Notes: a model not told the origin generated them from the sequence alone. Shown: positions 52,226-62,932, counted from the first letter of the stretch. The stretch: 64,000 bases of DNA from Pseudovibrio axinellae (GCF_900110875.1 NZ_FOFM01000006.1:248001-312000), one strand, 5' to 3'. Numbers and translations are program-made.

Positions 52226-53251
52226 ATGAATCTTAAGACATTAGCCAGTCATCTTGGCCTTTCACAAACGACAGTGAGCAGAGCGCTCAACGGGTATACC
52301 GATGTATCTTTGGCAACCAGAAACAGGGTCGCCGAAGCTGCAAAGAACTTTGGTTACCGTCCCAATGTCAACGCCCGCCGCCTCGCAACCGGGCGCTCTA
52401 GTGTGATTGGGATCGCCTTCCCAACCGACATGAACATGTTTCTCGATCCGCATTTCATCGAGTTTCTGGCAGGATTGTCGGAAAAAGCCTCGCAGCTGGA
52501 CTACGATATAATGATCTCCTCCTCCCAAAACGATGAGGTTGATGTCTACCGACGGTTTGCCGAAAAAGGCACCGTGGATCTGGTCATTCTATCAAACGTG
52601 GATCTAAGCGAGGAACGCATTCGTTTGCTACAAGACCTCAATATCCCGTTTATCGTGCATGGACGAACAGCAACCTGTGACACCTATTCCTATATCGACA
52701 TCAACAACTACAGCGTGTTCCATGACCCCACCAAGATGCTGTTGGAACTGGGGCACGAGAAGATTGCGATTTTGAACGGACACCCGGACCGTGTTTACGC
52801 CATAGAGCGCTTTCATGGCTGGCAAGATGCTCTTAACGAACGCGGCATTACGCCAAATCCAGACTATGTGCGTTCTGGCGTTATGTCTGAGGAAAACGGC
52901 TACAGCTTTGCCATGGAAGTCCTTCAACTTGGCGAACGCCCAACCGCACTTTTATGCTCCAGCGTCATCATGGCAAAAGGCGCTTACAAAGCCTGCAGTG
53001 ACCTCGACATCAAGGTTGGTTCAGACATCTCAATTCTGGCACATGATGACAGCGTGCCACTGGCCAATGCAACCGAAATGGACCCACCTTTGACGGTAAC
53101 CCGCTCGCCACTACGTGATGCAGGCAGAGAGATCGCTATTATGGCGATGAAGTATCTTAAAGGAACCGATATCAAAGAGCTGCAATGTTTATGGCAGCCA
53201 GAGCTGATTTTCAGAAAATCTGTCGCTGCTCCGCCAAGGGATGATATTTGA
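52226..53251 (+). CDS. LacI family transcriptional regulator of the sugar operon
   Basis: A 341-residue repressor. The N-terminal helix-turn-helix reads MNLKTLASHLGLSQTTVSRALNGY and the hinge helix is NVNARRLATGRS; the rest (about 60-335) is a periplasmic-binding-protein-like effector domain (VIGIAFPTD, EKIAILNGHPDRVYAIERFHGWQDAL). It is divergent to the transport operon, with two CAAAGCGCTTTG operators between them, as for Sinorhizobium AglR/ThuR. ATG at 52226 gives the usual N-terminus; a TTG three codons upstream is possible. No strong ribosome binding site is visible. Confidence 0.92.
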   Translation: MNLKTLASHLGLSQTTVSRALNGYTDVSLATRNRVAEAAKNFGYRPNVNARRLATGRSSVIGIAFPTDMNMFLDPHFIEFLAGLSEKASQLDYDIMISSSQNDEVDVYRRFAEKGTVDLVILSNVDLSEERIRLLQDLNIPFIVHGRTATCDTYSYIDINNYSVFHDPTKMLLELGHEKIAILNGHPDRVYAIERFHGWQDALNERGITPNPDYVRSGVMSEENGYSFAMEVLQLGERPTALLCSSVIMAKGAYKACSDLDIKVGSDISILAHDDSVPLANATEMDPPLTVTRSPLRDAGREIAIMAMKYLKGTDIKELQCLWQPELIFRKSVAAPPRDDI

Positions 53252-53349
53252 ATGAGGAAATTGAACAATTCCTTTTAGGTAGGCATTGCCACTCAACCTG
53301 AAATTGAGGCTATACTAGCGCATAGCTGCACATTCAGGTTGGGGCCCTT

Positions 53350-54057
53350 ATGCCAACGCCAGTATTCATCGCGGACAATATCACCAAAACCTACACTACA
53401 AACAAAGTGGAGGTGCACGCTCTGCGAGGGGTCTCGATGACCCTTTATGAGGGCGAGATGGTCGTGCTGCTTGGCCCCTCAGGTTCGGGCAAGTCAACCT
53501 TCCTGAACATTTTGGGAGGCCTGGACAACGCCACCACTGGCACGGTCTCGTTCCTGCAACAAAACCTGACAAACTTCAGCGAAAGCAAGCTCACACGCTT
53601 CCGGCGCGATTATGTCGGGTTTGTCTTCCAGTTCTACAACCTGATTCCCAGTCTCAATGCCTGGGAAAACGTTGCCCTCACAACCGAAATTGCCAAGAAC
53701 CCGCTAGACCCGCAAGAAGCATTGGAACTTGTTGGTCTGGGCAACCGCAGCTCGCACTTTCCCGCTGAAATGTCTGGCGGCGAACAGCAGCGGGTTGCCA
53801 TTGCCCGCGCCATTGCCAAGCGCCCGGAAGTCCTGCTGTGCGACGAGCCCACCGGCGCACTCGACACCCAAACCGGCACACTAGTTCTGGAAGCCCTGCA
53901 ACGCATCAACGTGGAACTGGGTACAACGACTGCAATCATCACGCACAACACAGCCATTCAGGAAATGGCGAACCGTGTCTACATTTTCAAAGACGGTGCC
54001 ATTGCAAGCACTCATGAAAACGAACAACCCAAGCAACCCTCGGAGGTTGCATGGTAA
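53350..54057 (+). CDS. ABC exporter ATPase (MacB/LolD type)
   Basis: A 235-residue ATPase: Walker [10 protein letters not shown], the [21 protein letters not shown]-loop diagnostic of the MacB/LolD/FtsE group, signature [30 protein letters not shown] and IITHN. This group powers mechanotransmission systems that move substrates within or out of the periplasm. The gene end overlaps the permease start by 7 nt. It heads an ATPase-permease-fusion protein operon. Confidence 0.93.
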   Translation: MPTPVFIADNITKTYTTNKVEVHALRGVSMTLYEGEMVVLLGPSGSGKSTFLNILGGLDNATTGTVSFLQQNLTNFSESKLTRFRRDYVGFVFQFYNLIPSLNAWENVALTTEIAKNPLDPQEALELVGLGNRSSHFPAEMSGGEQQRVAIARAIAKRPEVLLCDEPTGALDTQTGTLVLEALQRINVELGTTTAIITHNTAIQEMANRVYIFKDGAIASTHENEQPKQPSEVAW

Positions 54058-56423
54058 CTCTGCCTGTCCTCGACCGAAAAGTGATCCGCGACCTGAAACG
54101 CCTTTGGGCGCAAGTGCTCGCGATTGCTTTGGTCATGGCCTGCGGAGTAATGACGCTGATCCTCGCCCAAGGTGCCTACCGCTCCCTTAGCCAAACGCAG
54201 GAAACCTATTACGATCAGTACCGCTTTGGCCACATCTTCGCGCAGGCCGTTCGGGCACCAGATCATCTGAAAGAACGCATCGCGGCCATTGATGGTGTAT
54301 CTGCAGTCGAAATGCGCATCGTGCGCTCTGCTATCTTGGACATTCCGCAAATGGCAGAGCCCGCCGCGGGAATGGCCTTGTCCCTCCCCTCTGGCAGAAA
54401 GCCCGCCGTCAACCGCCTTTACCTCAAAACCGGACGTCTGCCCGAAGGATCACGCACCAACGAAGTCGCACTGGACTCCCGCTTTGCCAAAGCACATGGT
54501 CTCAAACCCGGCGACACGTTCAGCGCCACCCTCAACGGCAAGAAACTGCACCTCGAAATCACTGGCATCATCCTCTCCCCGGAGTTTATCTACGCACTAG
54601 GCCCGGGTGATCTGGTGCCCGATGACCGCCGCTTCGCCGTCTTCTTCATGGCCCAATCCGCCATGGAAGGCCTGTTCGACATGAAGAACGCCGCCAACGA
54701 CATCTCACTCAGGTTGCTCAGAGGTGCTTGCACACCGTGCGTTCTTGAAAAACTTGACCGCCTCCTCAAACCATACGGCGGCACTGGCGCATACAAACGC
54801 AAAGATCAGCAATCTCATGCGTTTTTGGATGCGGAACTCACCCAGCTCTCCGCCATGGCGAAAGTGTTGCCACCCATATTCCTGCTGGTCTCCGCCTTTC
54901 TCGTCAATATGATCCTGTCACGCCTGATCGCTTTGGAGCGCGAGCAAATCGGCCTCCTGAAAGCCTGCGGATACGCCTCATGGTCCGTCGCAGGTCACTA
55001 CGCCAAACTGGTTTCAATCGTCGCTTTCCTTGGCGTCGGCATCGGATCAGTTGCAGGCAATTACATGGGCCGCTTGATGACGCAAATGTATGCGCAATAC
55101 TTCTCGTTTCCATTCCTCGTGTTTGATGACAGCCCAGACCTCTACCTCATCGCAGCCGTAATCTCACTGATCGCAGCTTTGGGCGGCGCGTTCTCTTCCA
55201 TCATGAAAGCCGCGCGCCTGCCTCCCGCCGTGGCCATGCGTCCACCTGCTCCGCCGCGGTTTCGCAGTTTCTTGTCGCTTAGGTCCCAGCGCTTGCGCAT
55301 CCTGTCTCAGCTCAGCACCATGGGCCTGCGCCATCTCATGCACAATCCGCTGCGCAGCCTGCTCACCAGCCTTGGTGTCTCTTTCTCCCTCGCGCTGCTC
55401 GTCTCAGCCCTGTTCCTGACCAATTCCATGGACCACATGATCAATGTGGCTTTCAACAAAGCAGAAACCGCAGATGCCCGCTTGACACTGGCCGACGACA
55501 AAGCACCAACCGTACTCGGCGACATCATGCGCTTGCCCGGCGTTCTCACAGCAGAAGCTTACAGGCAAGAACCTGTCATCCTGCGTTTTGGTCCCAAAGA
55601 AAAGCGGGTGGCGATCACAGGCCGCCCGGCCAAAGCCGCGCTTTCTCGCATTTTGGACCTCAACGAGCGCGCAATAGAAATGCCAAGCACTGGCCTGATG
55701 CTGCCAACCCACCTTGCCAACCAACTGGGTGTTCAACCTGGTCAAATGCTGGATGTTGAGCTGACGCAGCACAACTCAATTATAAAACAAGTGCGGGTAG
55801 CAGGCGTTATAACAAGCTATATGGGGCTGTCTGCCTCCATGCATATTGATGCACTCAACGCTCTGGTCCCAAACGGCCCGCGCATATCAGATCTGGCAGT
55901 GAATATTGATCGCACCCGATTGAACGACCTGTACGACGCGGTAAAGGAAACACCCGGCCTTGGTGGCATTGCGCTGCAAATGCTTTCGCGTGCAAAATTC
56001 CGCGAGCTCATGGACCAGAGTTTCACCTCAATGCTCACCGCTTACATCACAATCGCAGTGATTGTTGCTTTTGGCGTAGTGTACAACGCAGCGCGCATCC
56101 AGCTCTCTGAGCGCGGACGTGAGCTGGCAAGCCTGCGCGTGATTGGCTTTTCCAAGCAGGAAGTCTTCCATGTGATCCTGGTGGAAATGGCCATGATCGT
56201 CCTCATTGCTCAGCCCTTGGGGTGGCTCCTCGGCTATGGCATGGCAGCAGGTATGATAAAGGGGTTTGCCAGTGACCTGTTCCGCATTCCGCTTGTTGTT
56301 CTGCCAAGTACCTACGCCATAGCCAGCTTTGTCATTCTCAGTGCCGCACTGGCCTGTGCGCTGATTGTCCGCCGCCGTGTGGGCAAACTTGATCTCATCA
56401 AAACCTTAAAAACGAGGGAATAG
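54051..56423 (+). CDS. ABC exporter permease with two FtsX domains
   Basis: A 790-residue permease. One N-terminal helix is followed by a large periplasmic MacB_PCD-type domain (about 45-265), three helices forming the first FtsX core (about 270-390, with [16 protein letters not shown]), a linker, a second helix and periplasmic part (about 425-660) and a second FtsX core ending in [28 protein letters not shown]. Duplicated FtsX permeases of this size act as a complete membrane unit. The substrate is unknown; lipids, peptides or drugs are possible. Confidence 0.9.
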   Translation: MVTLPVLDRKVIRDLKRLWAQVLAIALVMACGVMTLILAQGAYRSLSQTQETYYDQYRFGHIFAQAVRAPDHLKERIAAIDGVSAVEMRIVRSAILDIPQMAEPAAGMALSLPSGRKPAVNRLYLKTGRLPEGSRTNEVALDSRFAKAHGLKPGDTFSATLNGKKLHLEITGIILSPEFIYALGPGDLVPDDRRFAVFFMAQSAMEGLFDMKNAANDISLRLLRGACTPCVLEKLDRLLKPYGGTGAYKRKDQQSHAFLDAELTQLSAMAKVLPPIFLLVSAFLVNMILSRLIALEREQIGLLKACGYASWSVAGHYAKLVSIVAFLGVGIGSVAGNYMGRLMTQMYAQYFSFPFLVFDDSPDLYLIAAVISLIAALGGAFSSIMKAARLPPAVAMRPPAPPRFRSFLSLRSQRLRILSQLSTMGLRHLMHNPLRSLLTSLGVSFSLALLVSALFLTNSMDHMINVAFNKAETADARLTLADDKAPTVLGDIMRLPGVLTAEAYRQEPVILRFGPKEKRVAITGRPAKAALSRILDLNERAIEMPSTGLMLPTHLANQLGVQPGQMLDVELTQHNSIIKQVRVAGVITSYMGLSASMHIDALNALVPNGPRISDLAVNIDRTRLNDLYDAVKETPGLGGIALQMLSRAKFRELMDQSFTSMLTAYITIAVIVAFGVVYNAARIQLSERGRELASLRVIGFSKQEVFHVILVEMAMIVLIAQPLGWLLGYGMAAGMIKGFASDLFRIPLVVLPSTYAIASFVILSAALACALIVRRRVGKLDLIKTLKTRE

Positions 56424-56425
56424 GA

Positions 56426-57622
56426 ATGAACGGTAAATACGTCAAACGAGGCGCTTATATTGCTGTCGCTCTGCTCGTTCTTCTTCTTTTCGGCTGGGCC
56501 TTGCAGGAAAAGCCAATCTTGGTCGAAACAGCAAAAATCACCCGAGGCGACCTGATTGTTACCGTTGAAGAAGACGGCAAAACCCGCGTGAAAGAGGTCT
56601 ACAAGGTGTCCGCCCCTATCGCCGGACGGGTGGACCGCTCCCTGCTTGACGTTGGCGACCAAGTCATACACGGCAAAACCGTTGTGGCCACCATCAACCC
56701 GTTGACCACACCATTCATGAACGCCCGCACCAAGGCAGAAGCACAGGCAAATGTTGGCACAGCACAGGCCGCAATTGCTCTGGCACAAGCACAGCTCGCC
56801 TCTGCCAAAGCCGAACATAAGCTGGCAGCATCCGAGCTCACCCGCGCCCAGCGACTCAACCGAACCAAAACCATTTCAGATGCTCAGCTGGAGCGTGTCG
56901 AAATCGACGTCACGCTCAAGGCCGCCAAAGTTCAAAGCGCACAGGCTCAAATTGCCCAGCGCCAAAGCGACCTGCAAAGTGCAAAAGCACGCCTGATAGA
57001 ACCTCAGCTTGCACTGGACCCTGAACGCTCCGAGGAACTGGCAGTTCGCATGATCTCGCCCATCAATGGTGTCGTTCTCACCCTCGCAGTGGAAAGTGAG
57101 CAAACCATCAACTCCGGTGATTTGCTGGTGGAGTTGGGCGATCCCTCCGACATCGAAGTGGTGGTAGACCTGCTCTCAACTAAAGCCGTGAAAATTAAAA
57201 AGGGTGCCAAGGCCAATCTGGTTGACTGGGGAGGCAACACCTTACAAGCCACCGTCCGCCGCATTGACCCAGCAGGTTTCACAAAAGTCTCATCTTTGGG
57301 AATTGAGGAACAGCGCGTGAATGCAATTTTGGACCTGAATGCCCCAGCCCCACAGCTCGGCCACGGCTTTCACCTGCGCGCCGCCATTGAGACATGGCAC
57401 GGCCAAAACGTCCTACGCATTCCCATGACCGCCCTCTTCCGCGAAGGCAACGACTGGGCCACTTTCAAGATTGTTGGTGGTACAGCCCAGCTCCAACTTC
57501 TAACAATCGGCGCGTTCAACCAAGACATCGCCGAAGTAACATCCGGCCTCACCCAAAACGACACCGTAATTCAGTTCCCGGGAGATACGGTCTCTCATGG
57601 CACGGCAGTTGTGGCGGAGTGA
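56426..57622 (+). CDS. HlyD/MacA-type membrane fusion protein
   Basis: A 398-residue periplasmic adaptor with a single N-terminal membrane anchor (about 9-26), a biotinyl-lipoyl-like domain (VSAPIAGRVDRSLLDVGDQVIHGKTVVATI), an Ala/Gln-rich alpha-helical hairpin of about 100 residues (about 105-200), the return lipoyl half (SPINGVVLTLAVESEQTINSGDLLVELG) and a beta-barrel. It starts 2 nt after the permease stop and completes an ATPase-permease-adaptor export system; no outer-membrane TolC gene is present in the window. Confidence 0.92.
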   Translation: MNGKYVKRGAYIAVALLVLLLFGWALQEKPILVETAKITRGDLIVTVEEDGKTRVKEVYKVSAPIAGRVDRSLLDVGDQVIHGKTVVATINPLTTPFMNARTKAEAQANVGTAQAAIALAQAQLASAKAEHKLAASELTRAQRLNRTKTISDAQLERVEIDVTLKAAKVQSAQAQIAQRQSDLQSAKARLIEPQLALDPERSEELAVRMISPINGVVLTLAVESEQTINSGDLLVELGDPSDIEVVVDLLSTKAVKIKKGAKANLVDWGGNTLQATVRRIDPAGFTKVSSLGIEEQRVNAILDLNAPAPQLGHGFHLRAAIETWHGQNVLRIPMTALFREGNDWATFKIVGGTAQLQLLTIGAFNQDIAEVTSGLTQNDTVIQFPGDTVSHGTAVVAE

Positions 57623-57624
57623 GC

Positions 57625-58092
57625 ATGAGCAAACAAAGCGACTGCTTATTTTGCAAAATCGCACGAAAGGAAATCAACGCCTACGAGATTTATCGTGACA
57701 AGGCGATGGTAGCCTTTCTCGACATAGCACCTATCCGTCCCGGCCACGTTCAGATTATCCCGCTTGAGCATTACGCATACTTTGATGATCTGCCAACAGA
57801 TCTAGCTGCGAGTATGATGCAACTCGGCCAGCGCATCGCCAAAGTACAAAAGCAAATCTGCTACGTGGACAGGGTAGCGTTGCTTTTCACCGGCGGAGAC
57901 ATCCCTCATGCACATGCCCACTTGGTTCCCATGCATGAAAAGACAGATATCACCTCACGCCGCTACATCGCAGAAGAGAACATCACCTTTTGCTCTACAC
58001 CCCGGGCAAGTGGTGAGGAGCTAAGTGCAATGGCTGAGCGTTTGGCACAGGCTCTTGGGCAGAAAGGTGTGTTTTTGCCCAATCAAGTGTAG
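57625..58092 (+). CDS. HIT family protein
   Basis: A 155-residue histidine-triad protein. The N-terminal CLFCKIARKEINAYEIYRDKAMVAFLDIAPIRPGHVQIIP and the catalytic triad HAHAHLVP (HxHxHxx) are clear. HIT proteins hydrolyse nucleoside phosphoramidates or dinucleoside polyphosphates through the middle-to-last His. ATG at 57625 lies 2 nt after the fusion-protein stop, so it is co-transcribed with the exporter, although no functional tie is known. Longer reading frames upstream lie inside the exporter gene. Confidence 0.92.
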   Translation: MSKQSDCLFCKIARKEINAYEIYRDKAMVAFLDIAPIRPGHVQIIPLEHYAYFDDLPTDLAASMMQLGQRIAKVQKQICYVDRVALLFTGGDIPHAHAHLVPMHEKTDITSRRYIAEENITFCSTPRASGEELSAMAERLAQALGQKGVFLPNQV

Positions 58093-58167
58093 ACCACGAA
58101 TGTCATCCTACACTTGATGAGTGACGTGGCGGAGCAGAACCATGCTCCCCGCAAACCCAGACGCCAG

Positions 58168-58902
58168 TTACGCAGACTTCGCCGCTGCCGCCTTATCTGC
58201 CGCTGCCTGCTCCCGCCGTGCAAGTTCAATCTTCCACCAGCGCTCTCGCAGTATGACGCGGTTCTCCCTGTAGCGCTCCTCTAGAACGTCTAGTTGCTCC
58301 ACACGGTCAGTACGGAATGCCCGGAAGTCCTCGCGCAACTCGCACCACGCAACAATCATTCGCGACTGGGCAAAAAACGCCAGTGTCAAAGGCCAGATAA
58401 CCCGCTCACTGGCGGCGCCATTTCCATTCGTATAAGCAATTTTAAGTTTGTTCTGTCGGCGCATGGCGCGGCGCACATCACCCAGCTCAATGCAGGCAGA
58501 AGGAACAGGCTCCCTGCGAACATCAGCTGCATAAAGCGGGGCTTCAATAAACTCATCGCGAGCCTCAGCAGAAAGCACCGCTGATATCTTGGCAATCACA
58601 TCGCTCGCCGTGCGGATCAGCTGCTCATCCCCCCGGTCCTGCACATGGCGCAGGCCCATCATCACCGCTTCCAGCTCATCACTGGTAAACATCAGCGGCG
58701 GTAGGTCATACCCATCCTCAAGGACATACCCAACCCCCGCCTCCCCGCGTATGGGCACACCAGTAGATTGCAGGCTAACTATATCGCGGTAGAGCGTGCG
58801 TACAGAAACCTCTAGCTCCTCCGCAATTGCATCAGCTGTCACCGGCCCGCGCTGACGGCGCAGCACCTGCACAATCTGCAATAGCCGATCTGCTCTACGC
58901 AT
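58168..58902 (-). CDS. HTH/WYL-domain transcriptional regulator (YafY type)
   Basis: A 244-residue regulator with an N-terminal HTH_11 domain (MRRADRLLQIVQVLRRQRGPVTADAIAEELEVSVRTLYRDIVSL) and a middle WYL-type ligand domain (about 135-215, VIWPLTLAFFAQSRMIVAWCELREDFRAFRTDRV). ATG at 58900-58902 has GGGGG 5 nt upstream. It is divergent to the glutathione S-transferase gene, its most likely target. The C-terminal tail is Ala/Lys-rich. Confidence 0.9.
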   Translation of the reverse strand: MRRADRLLQIVQVLRRQRGPVTADAIAEELEVSVRTLYRDIVSLQSTGVPIRGEAGVGYVLEDGYDLPPLMFTSDELEAVMMGLRHVQDRGDEQLIRTASDVIAKISAVLSAEARDEFIEAPLYAADVRREPVPSACIELGDVRRAMRRQNKLKIAYTNGNGAASERVIWPLTLAFFAQSRMIVAWCELREDFRAFRTDRVEQLDVLEERYRENRVILRERWWKIELARREQAAADKAAAAKSA

Positions 58903-59004
58903 AAGTTCCCCCAACAAAACTTCATGGAGCGAAACACTCCTGACACCATGCTGTCAGGAGCACCTTGCTATCAACCCCTCATTGAACACAAGCGGAGATA
59001 TAAA

Positions 59005-59724
59005 ATGCTCACACATATGAAATTCAGCGCTGAACTCAATGATATAAGCGCAAGCCCATTTTGCATGAAAATCGATATTCTCCTCGCTATGGCCGGGTTG
59101 CAGCACGAAGAGTCCATTGGCCCGGAAGCTGTGATGAAAGCCCCTAAAGGCAAACTTCCAGTCATGAAAGACGGCGAAGAGCTGATCGCAGATTCCGAGT
59201 TCATCAAGAAGCTTTTGGAGACCAAGTATAACGCCGACTTCTCCGGCGGCTACACCGAGGCTGAATTGGCTGTCGCACATGCCTTCACCCGCATGGCAGA
59301 ACACTCCCTCTACTTCGTCACAGTATGTACCCGCTGGCTTCCAGACGAGAACTTCGCGATCATTGAGAAGGAGTTCTTCGGATTTATGCCTGATCAAATG
59401 CGCAGCACCTTCGCAAACAAAGCGCGTGATACTGTGCGCAAAAAGACAAACCACCATGGCTACGGCCAGCACACACTGGAAGAGCGCCTTGCATTGGGCC
59501 GCGATGACCTTCAGGCAATCGCAACGCAGCTTGGCGACAAGCCGTATCTGATGGGCGAAACTCCCTGCTTCGCCGATGCCGCCGTGGGCGCACAGATCCT
59601 TGGTACCCTCGCTGACCTGCCGGACAGCAGCTCGAAGGAAACCACCGAAAAATTCCCGAACCTCGTAGCTTATGCGGAGCGCATCAAAAAAACCTACCCC
59701 GTACGCGCAAAAACAGCCGCTTAA
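59005..59724 (+). CDS. Glutathione S-transferase family protein
   Basis: A 239-residue protein with a thioredoxin-like N-terminal domain (ISASPFCMKIDILLAMAGLQHE, then KGKLPVMKDGEELIADSEFIKKLLE, the glutathione-contact cis-Pro and ADSEFI motif) and an all-helical C-terminal domain with GDKPYLMGETPCFADAAVGAQIL. The SPFC position and this C-terminal motif resemble metaxin/Tom37-like bacterial GSTs. ATG at 59005 has GGAG about 8 nt upstream. A terminator follows. Confidence 0.9.
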   Translation: MLTHMKFSAELNDISASPFCMKIDILLAMAGLQHEESIGPEAVMKAPKGKLPVMKDGEELIADSEFIKKLLETKYNADFSGGYTEAELAVAHAFTRMAEHSLYFVTVCTRWLPDENFAIIEKEFFGFMPDQMRSTFANKARDTVRKKTNHHGYGQHTLEERLALGRDDLQAIATQLGDKPYLMGETPCFADAAVGAQILGTLADLPDSSSKETTEKFPNLVAYAERIKKTYPVRAKTAA

Positions 59725-59730
59725 GAAACG

Positions 59731-59766
59731 CCCCCGCCGGATACCTTCCATTCGGCGGGAGCTTTT
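59731..59766 (+). terminator. Terminator after the GST gene
   Basis: CCCGCCG and CGGCGGG pair around a 13-nt loop, followed by AGCTTTT. It is located between the convergent GST and TRAP permease genes. Confidence 0.7.
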
Positions 59767-59789
59767 CACCAATCACCGCAAGCCCAGCC

Positions 59790-61826
59790 CTAAGCGTCTT
59801 GCATCATCAGCTGCTGGTTCTTGCGTGCCATCACTTGCCGCACCACAACCGGCAGCATAAGCACGCCACCAATCGCCATGGTTTGTAAGCCCGGAGCCAC
59901 AAAGAACATCGCCGCAAAGGCAGTCCAATACCGTTCCAGCCTATTCAAACCAGCTAGCATGTAGCCAGAGAACGCCACACCCAGCAGACCAATACCGCAC
60001 ATGGCACCTGCAAGCGTTACGGTCAGGTCATACCAGGTGAACTCTGGCGTCACCAACAGCAGTGCTGGAGAGTAAACGAACACAAACGGCACCAATGCTT
60101 TTGCGATACCAAGGCGGAAAGCGGTGTTACCAGTCTTGAACGGGTTCGCCCCTGCAATCCCAGCCCCGGCATAAGCAGCCAGCGCCACAGGTGGTGTAAT
60201 GTCCGCCAGCACCCCGTAGTAGAACACAAAGAAGTGCGCCACCAGCGGCTGAACGCCAAGCAAGGCAAGCGCAGGTGCAGCAATGGAAACCAGAATGATG
60301 TAGGTCGCCGTTGTCGGAATACCCGCTCCCATGATGATACAGGCAACTGCCGTAAACAGCAGGGTAAAGAACAGCGTCAGCCCATTCTGCGTCACATACT
60401 CGGCAAGCCAACCAGAAGAGATAAACCCGCCCAGATCCGAGGCCGCCTGCGTCACCACAAAGGAGAGCCGGAAGCCCGTGCCCGTGAGCGTAACCACACC
60501 AACGATAATGCCAACTGCCGCAGCTGCCGCCCCCACAGCCAGCGAGTACTTGGCCCCAGTTGCCAAGGACTCAATCAGGTCTTTGATGCCCATCCGGTTA
60601 TGCGGGTTTAAAATCCCAACAACCACACAAGCGGTAATCCCCCAAACAGCTGCAAAATCAGGTGTTTTACCGGAGATGATCAAATAAACCAGAATGCCCA
60701 GCGGGATGACGGAGAGCCAGTGCTGCTTCATCACAATCAGTGCTTTGGGCAGCTCATCTCTGGTCAGCCCACGCAAACCAAGACGTTTGGCTTCCAGATG
60801 CACCATCACAAAGATGCCGAAATAATGAAGCATCGCCGGGAACATCGCCGCAAGCAGCACCTCGCGGTATGGGATCTCCAGAAACTCCACCATGATGAAG
60901 GCAGCAGCCCCCATGATCGGCGGCGTAATCTGCCCGCCCGTTGATGCAGTTGCTTCCACTGCACCTGCAAAATGCGGCGGATACCCCACCTTCTTCATCG
61001 CTGGAATGGTGAGTGACCCTGTTGTCACCGTATTGGCAATGGAACTACCAGAGATCGTGCCCAGCATCGCAGAGGAGAAGATAGCAACCTTCGCCGGCCC
61101 GCCTGCATAGCGTCCGGCAATCACCGAGGCCAGATCAATAAACAGTTGCCCAAGACCAATTCGGGTCGCCAAAACACCAAACAGCACAAACAAAAACACA
61201 TATTTGGCAACCACCCCGATGGCGATGCCATAAACTCCCTGGTTCGTCATATAAAGGTGGTTGATGAGGCCCGTCCAACTGGCACCTGGATGCTGCAAAG
61301 CCCCCGGTGCATAACGGCCAAACACAGCATACCCAACAAAAATCAGTGCAATCAGCGGCAATGTGGGCCCAACAGACCGGCGTGCGGCCTCCAGCACCAA
61401 CACCAGCAACACCGTGCCCATAAACACATCAATCGGCGCAGGCGCCCCAACACGGGAGGCAACCGCCTCAGCTGGCAACAGTGGCAAGTACATTGCCGCA
61501 AACACAGCCATCGCCGCCAGCACAATATCCCACAGGTGTACACCACTCGGGCGCCACCACGCAGACGGTGCAGGCTGACTGCTCGTGCTCTTGATGAAGC
61601 TGAAAAGCACAAACACCAGCCCCAGCACAAACGAGAGGTGAATGCCGCGATGGACAAGCTCTCGTATAAGCCCAAAGCCGGACGCGTAGTAATGATAAAG
61701 CGACATGGCAACGAGTGCCGCTGTTATAACAACAGCAAGCACCGGACCAGCCGCTCTGAATGTGAGGTCTGGATCGTACTTGCGTTCCAGATCCTCAAAG
61801 GATTGATCTGTCGTATCCTGAGACAT
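59790..61826 (-). CDS. TRAP transporter fused permease (DctQM type, TAXI-associated)
   Basis: A 678-residue fused TRAP permease: an N-terminal four-helix small subunit (about 25-170) joined to the large DctM-like domain. Hallmarks are IDLASVIAGRYAGGPAKVAIFSSAMLGTISGSSIANTVTTGSLTIPAMKKVGY and EATASTGGQITPPIMGAAAFIM. TRAP systems import organic acids and related solutes with the sodium gradient. The binding protein gene lies directly upstream (86-nt gap). Confidence 0.94.
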   Translation of the reverse strand: MSQDTTDQSFEDLERKYDPDLTFRAAGPVLAVVITAALVAMSLYHYYASGFGLIRELVHRGIHLSFVLGLVFVLFSFIKSTSSQPAPSAWWRPSGVHLWDIVLAAMAVFAAMYLPLLPAEAVASRVGAPAPIDVFMGTVLLVLVLEAARRSVGPTLPLIALIFVGYAVFGRYAPGALQHPGASWTGLINHLYMTNQGVYGIAIGVVAKYVFLFVLFGVLATRIGLGQLFIDLASVIAGRYAGGPAKVAIFSSAMLGTISGSSIANTVTTGSLTIPAMKKVGYPPHFAGAVEATASTGGQITPPIMGAAAFIMVEFLEIPYREVLLAAMFPAMLHYFGIFVMVHLEAKRLGLRGLTRDELPKALIVMKQHWLSVIPLGILVYLIISGKTPDFAAVWGITACVVVGILNPHNRMGIKDLIESLATGAKYSLAVGAAAAAVGIIVGVVTLTGTGFRLSFVVTQAASDLGGFISSGWLAEYVTQNGLTLFFTLLFTAVACIIMGAGIPTTATYIILVSIAAPALALLGVQPLVAHFFVFYYGVLADITPPVALAAYAGAGIAGANPFKTGNTAFRLGIAKALVPFVFVYSPALLLVTPEFTWYDLTVTLAGAMCGIGLLGVAFSGYMLAGLNRLERYWTAFAAMFFVAPGLQTMAIGGVLMLPVVVRQVMARKNQQLMMQDA

Positions 61827-61912
61827 CAGCCCTGCGTTTCGTTTAGATTGAAAACAGCAGCGCCCGGCAGATGTCTACCGGGCACCGCAAAATCATCAAA
61901 GATGGCGAGGCC

Positions 61913-62932
61913 TTACTTGATCAGGCCAGCTTCTTTGTAGAAACGCTCAGCACCCGGATGCAGCGGCACACCAAGACCGTCCGTCGCGCTTTCCAGCGTA
62001 ATAGTTTTGCCTTTGGAATGGCCAACATCCAGCAACTTGCGGGTCTTGTCGTTCCACATGGCTTTGGTGATGTTGTAGATCAGCTCGTCCTCTTCTTTCG
62101 CACTGGTGATCCACTGTGCACCAACGGTCAAAGTGGTTGTTGCATCCACTCCCTGATAGGCATCAGCTGGAATGTCGGAGCTTGCAAAGAAGCCGTACTT
62201 CTCAACAAGGCCTTCCGCTTCAGGGCCAGTGATAGGCACGATCTTGATGTCTTCAGCAGATGCAAGTTCAACAACTGCACCAGTTGGGAAACCAGCAACC
62301 ACAAAGAACGCATCAACCTTGCCGTTACGCAGTGCTTCTGCAGCAGCAGACCCCTTCAGCGCTTCAGCAGTGATATCAGAGGCTGACAGCCCATAAGCAG
62401 CAAGGATCAGGTTCGCATCCGTATATGTGCCAGATCCCGGCTCATCCAAAGACACGCGCTTGCCTTTGAGGTCGGCAACTGAGTTGATGCCGCTGTCAGC
62501 TTTCGCAATCAGGTGAATATGCTCTGGGAACAACGCTGCAATCGAGCGCAGATCCTTCATCGGCTCTTTGCCTTCCATGGTGCCAGTACCGGAAAACGCC
62601 CAGTAAGCAACATCAGACTGTGCGAAACCAGAGTTACGCAGGCCGGAGTTGATCGCGTTCACGTTATCAACGGAACCACGGGAAGAAACAGCAGAAGCAA
62701 TCAGACCCGGCACACCGCAAGACCCACCAGCATCACAGGCGCGCGAACCGGGAGGGTTAGAGATTGCATTGGCAATCATACCGCCCACTGGGTAGTAGGT
62801 GTAAGCGGTCCCACCCGTACCGATTGTAAAAAACGTAAGATCCTGCGCAAATGCCTGCCCAGTAAACAGCGCCGCGCTGCCAGCAATCGCAGCAGCTGTC
62901 GCCAACTTAGTAATAGAAGAAAAAAGCATCAT
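61913..62932 (-). CDS. TAXI family TRAP transporter binding protein
   Basis: A 339-residue TAXI-type binding protein with a signal peptide ending near AFA-QD. FFTIGTGGTAYTYYPVGGMIANAIS is the TAXI signature, followed by ALFPEHIHLIAKADSGINSVADLKGKRVSLDEPGSGT. Typical ligands are glutamate or other carboxylates, unknown here. ATG at 62930-62932 is used; the next codon is also ATG with better spacing to GGGTGG, and a GTG lies two codons upstream. First gene of a two-gene operon. Confidence 0.93.
   Translation of the reverse strand: MMLFSSITKLATAAAIAGSAALFTGQAFAQDLTFFTIGTGGTAYTYYPVGGMIANAISNPPGSRACDAGGSCGVPGLIASAVSSRGSVDNVNAINSGLRNSGFAQSDVAYWAFSGTGTMEGKEPMKDLRSIAALFPEHIHLIAKADSGINSVADLKGKRVSLDEPGSGTYTDANLILAAYGLSASDITAEALKGSAAAEALRNGKVDAFFVVAGFPTGAVVELASAEDIKIVPITGPEAEGLVEKYGFFASSDIPADAYQGVDATTTLTVGAQWITSAKEEDELIYNITKAMWNDKTRKLLDVGHSKGKTITLESATDGLGVPLHPGAERFYKEAGLIK

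Noticed and set aside
60234-61940. Long plus-strand frames (125 and 264 residues) opposite the TRAP permease
   Set aside because: Arg/His/Gln-rich antisense shadows of a membrane protein gene.
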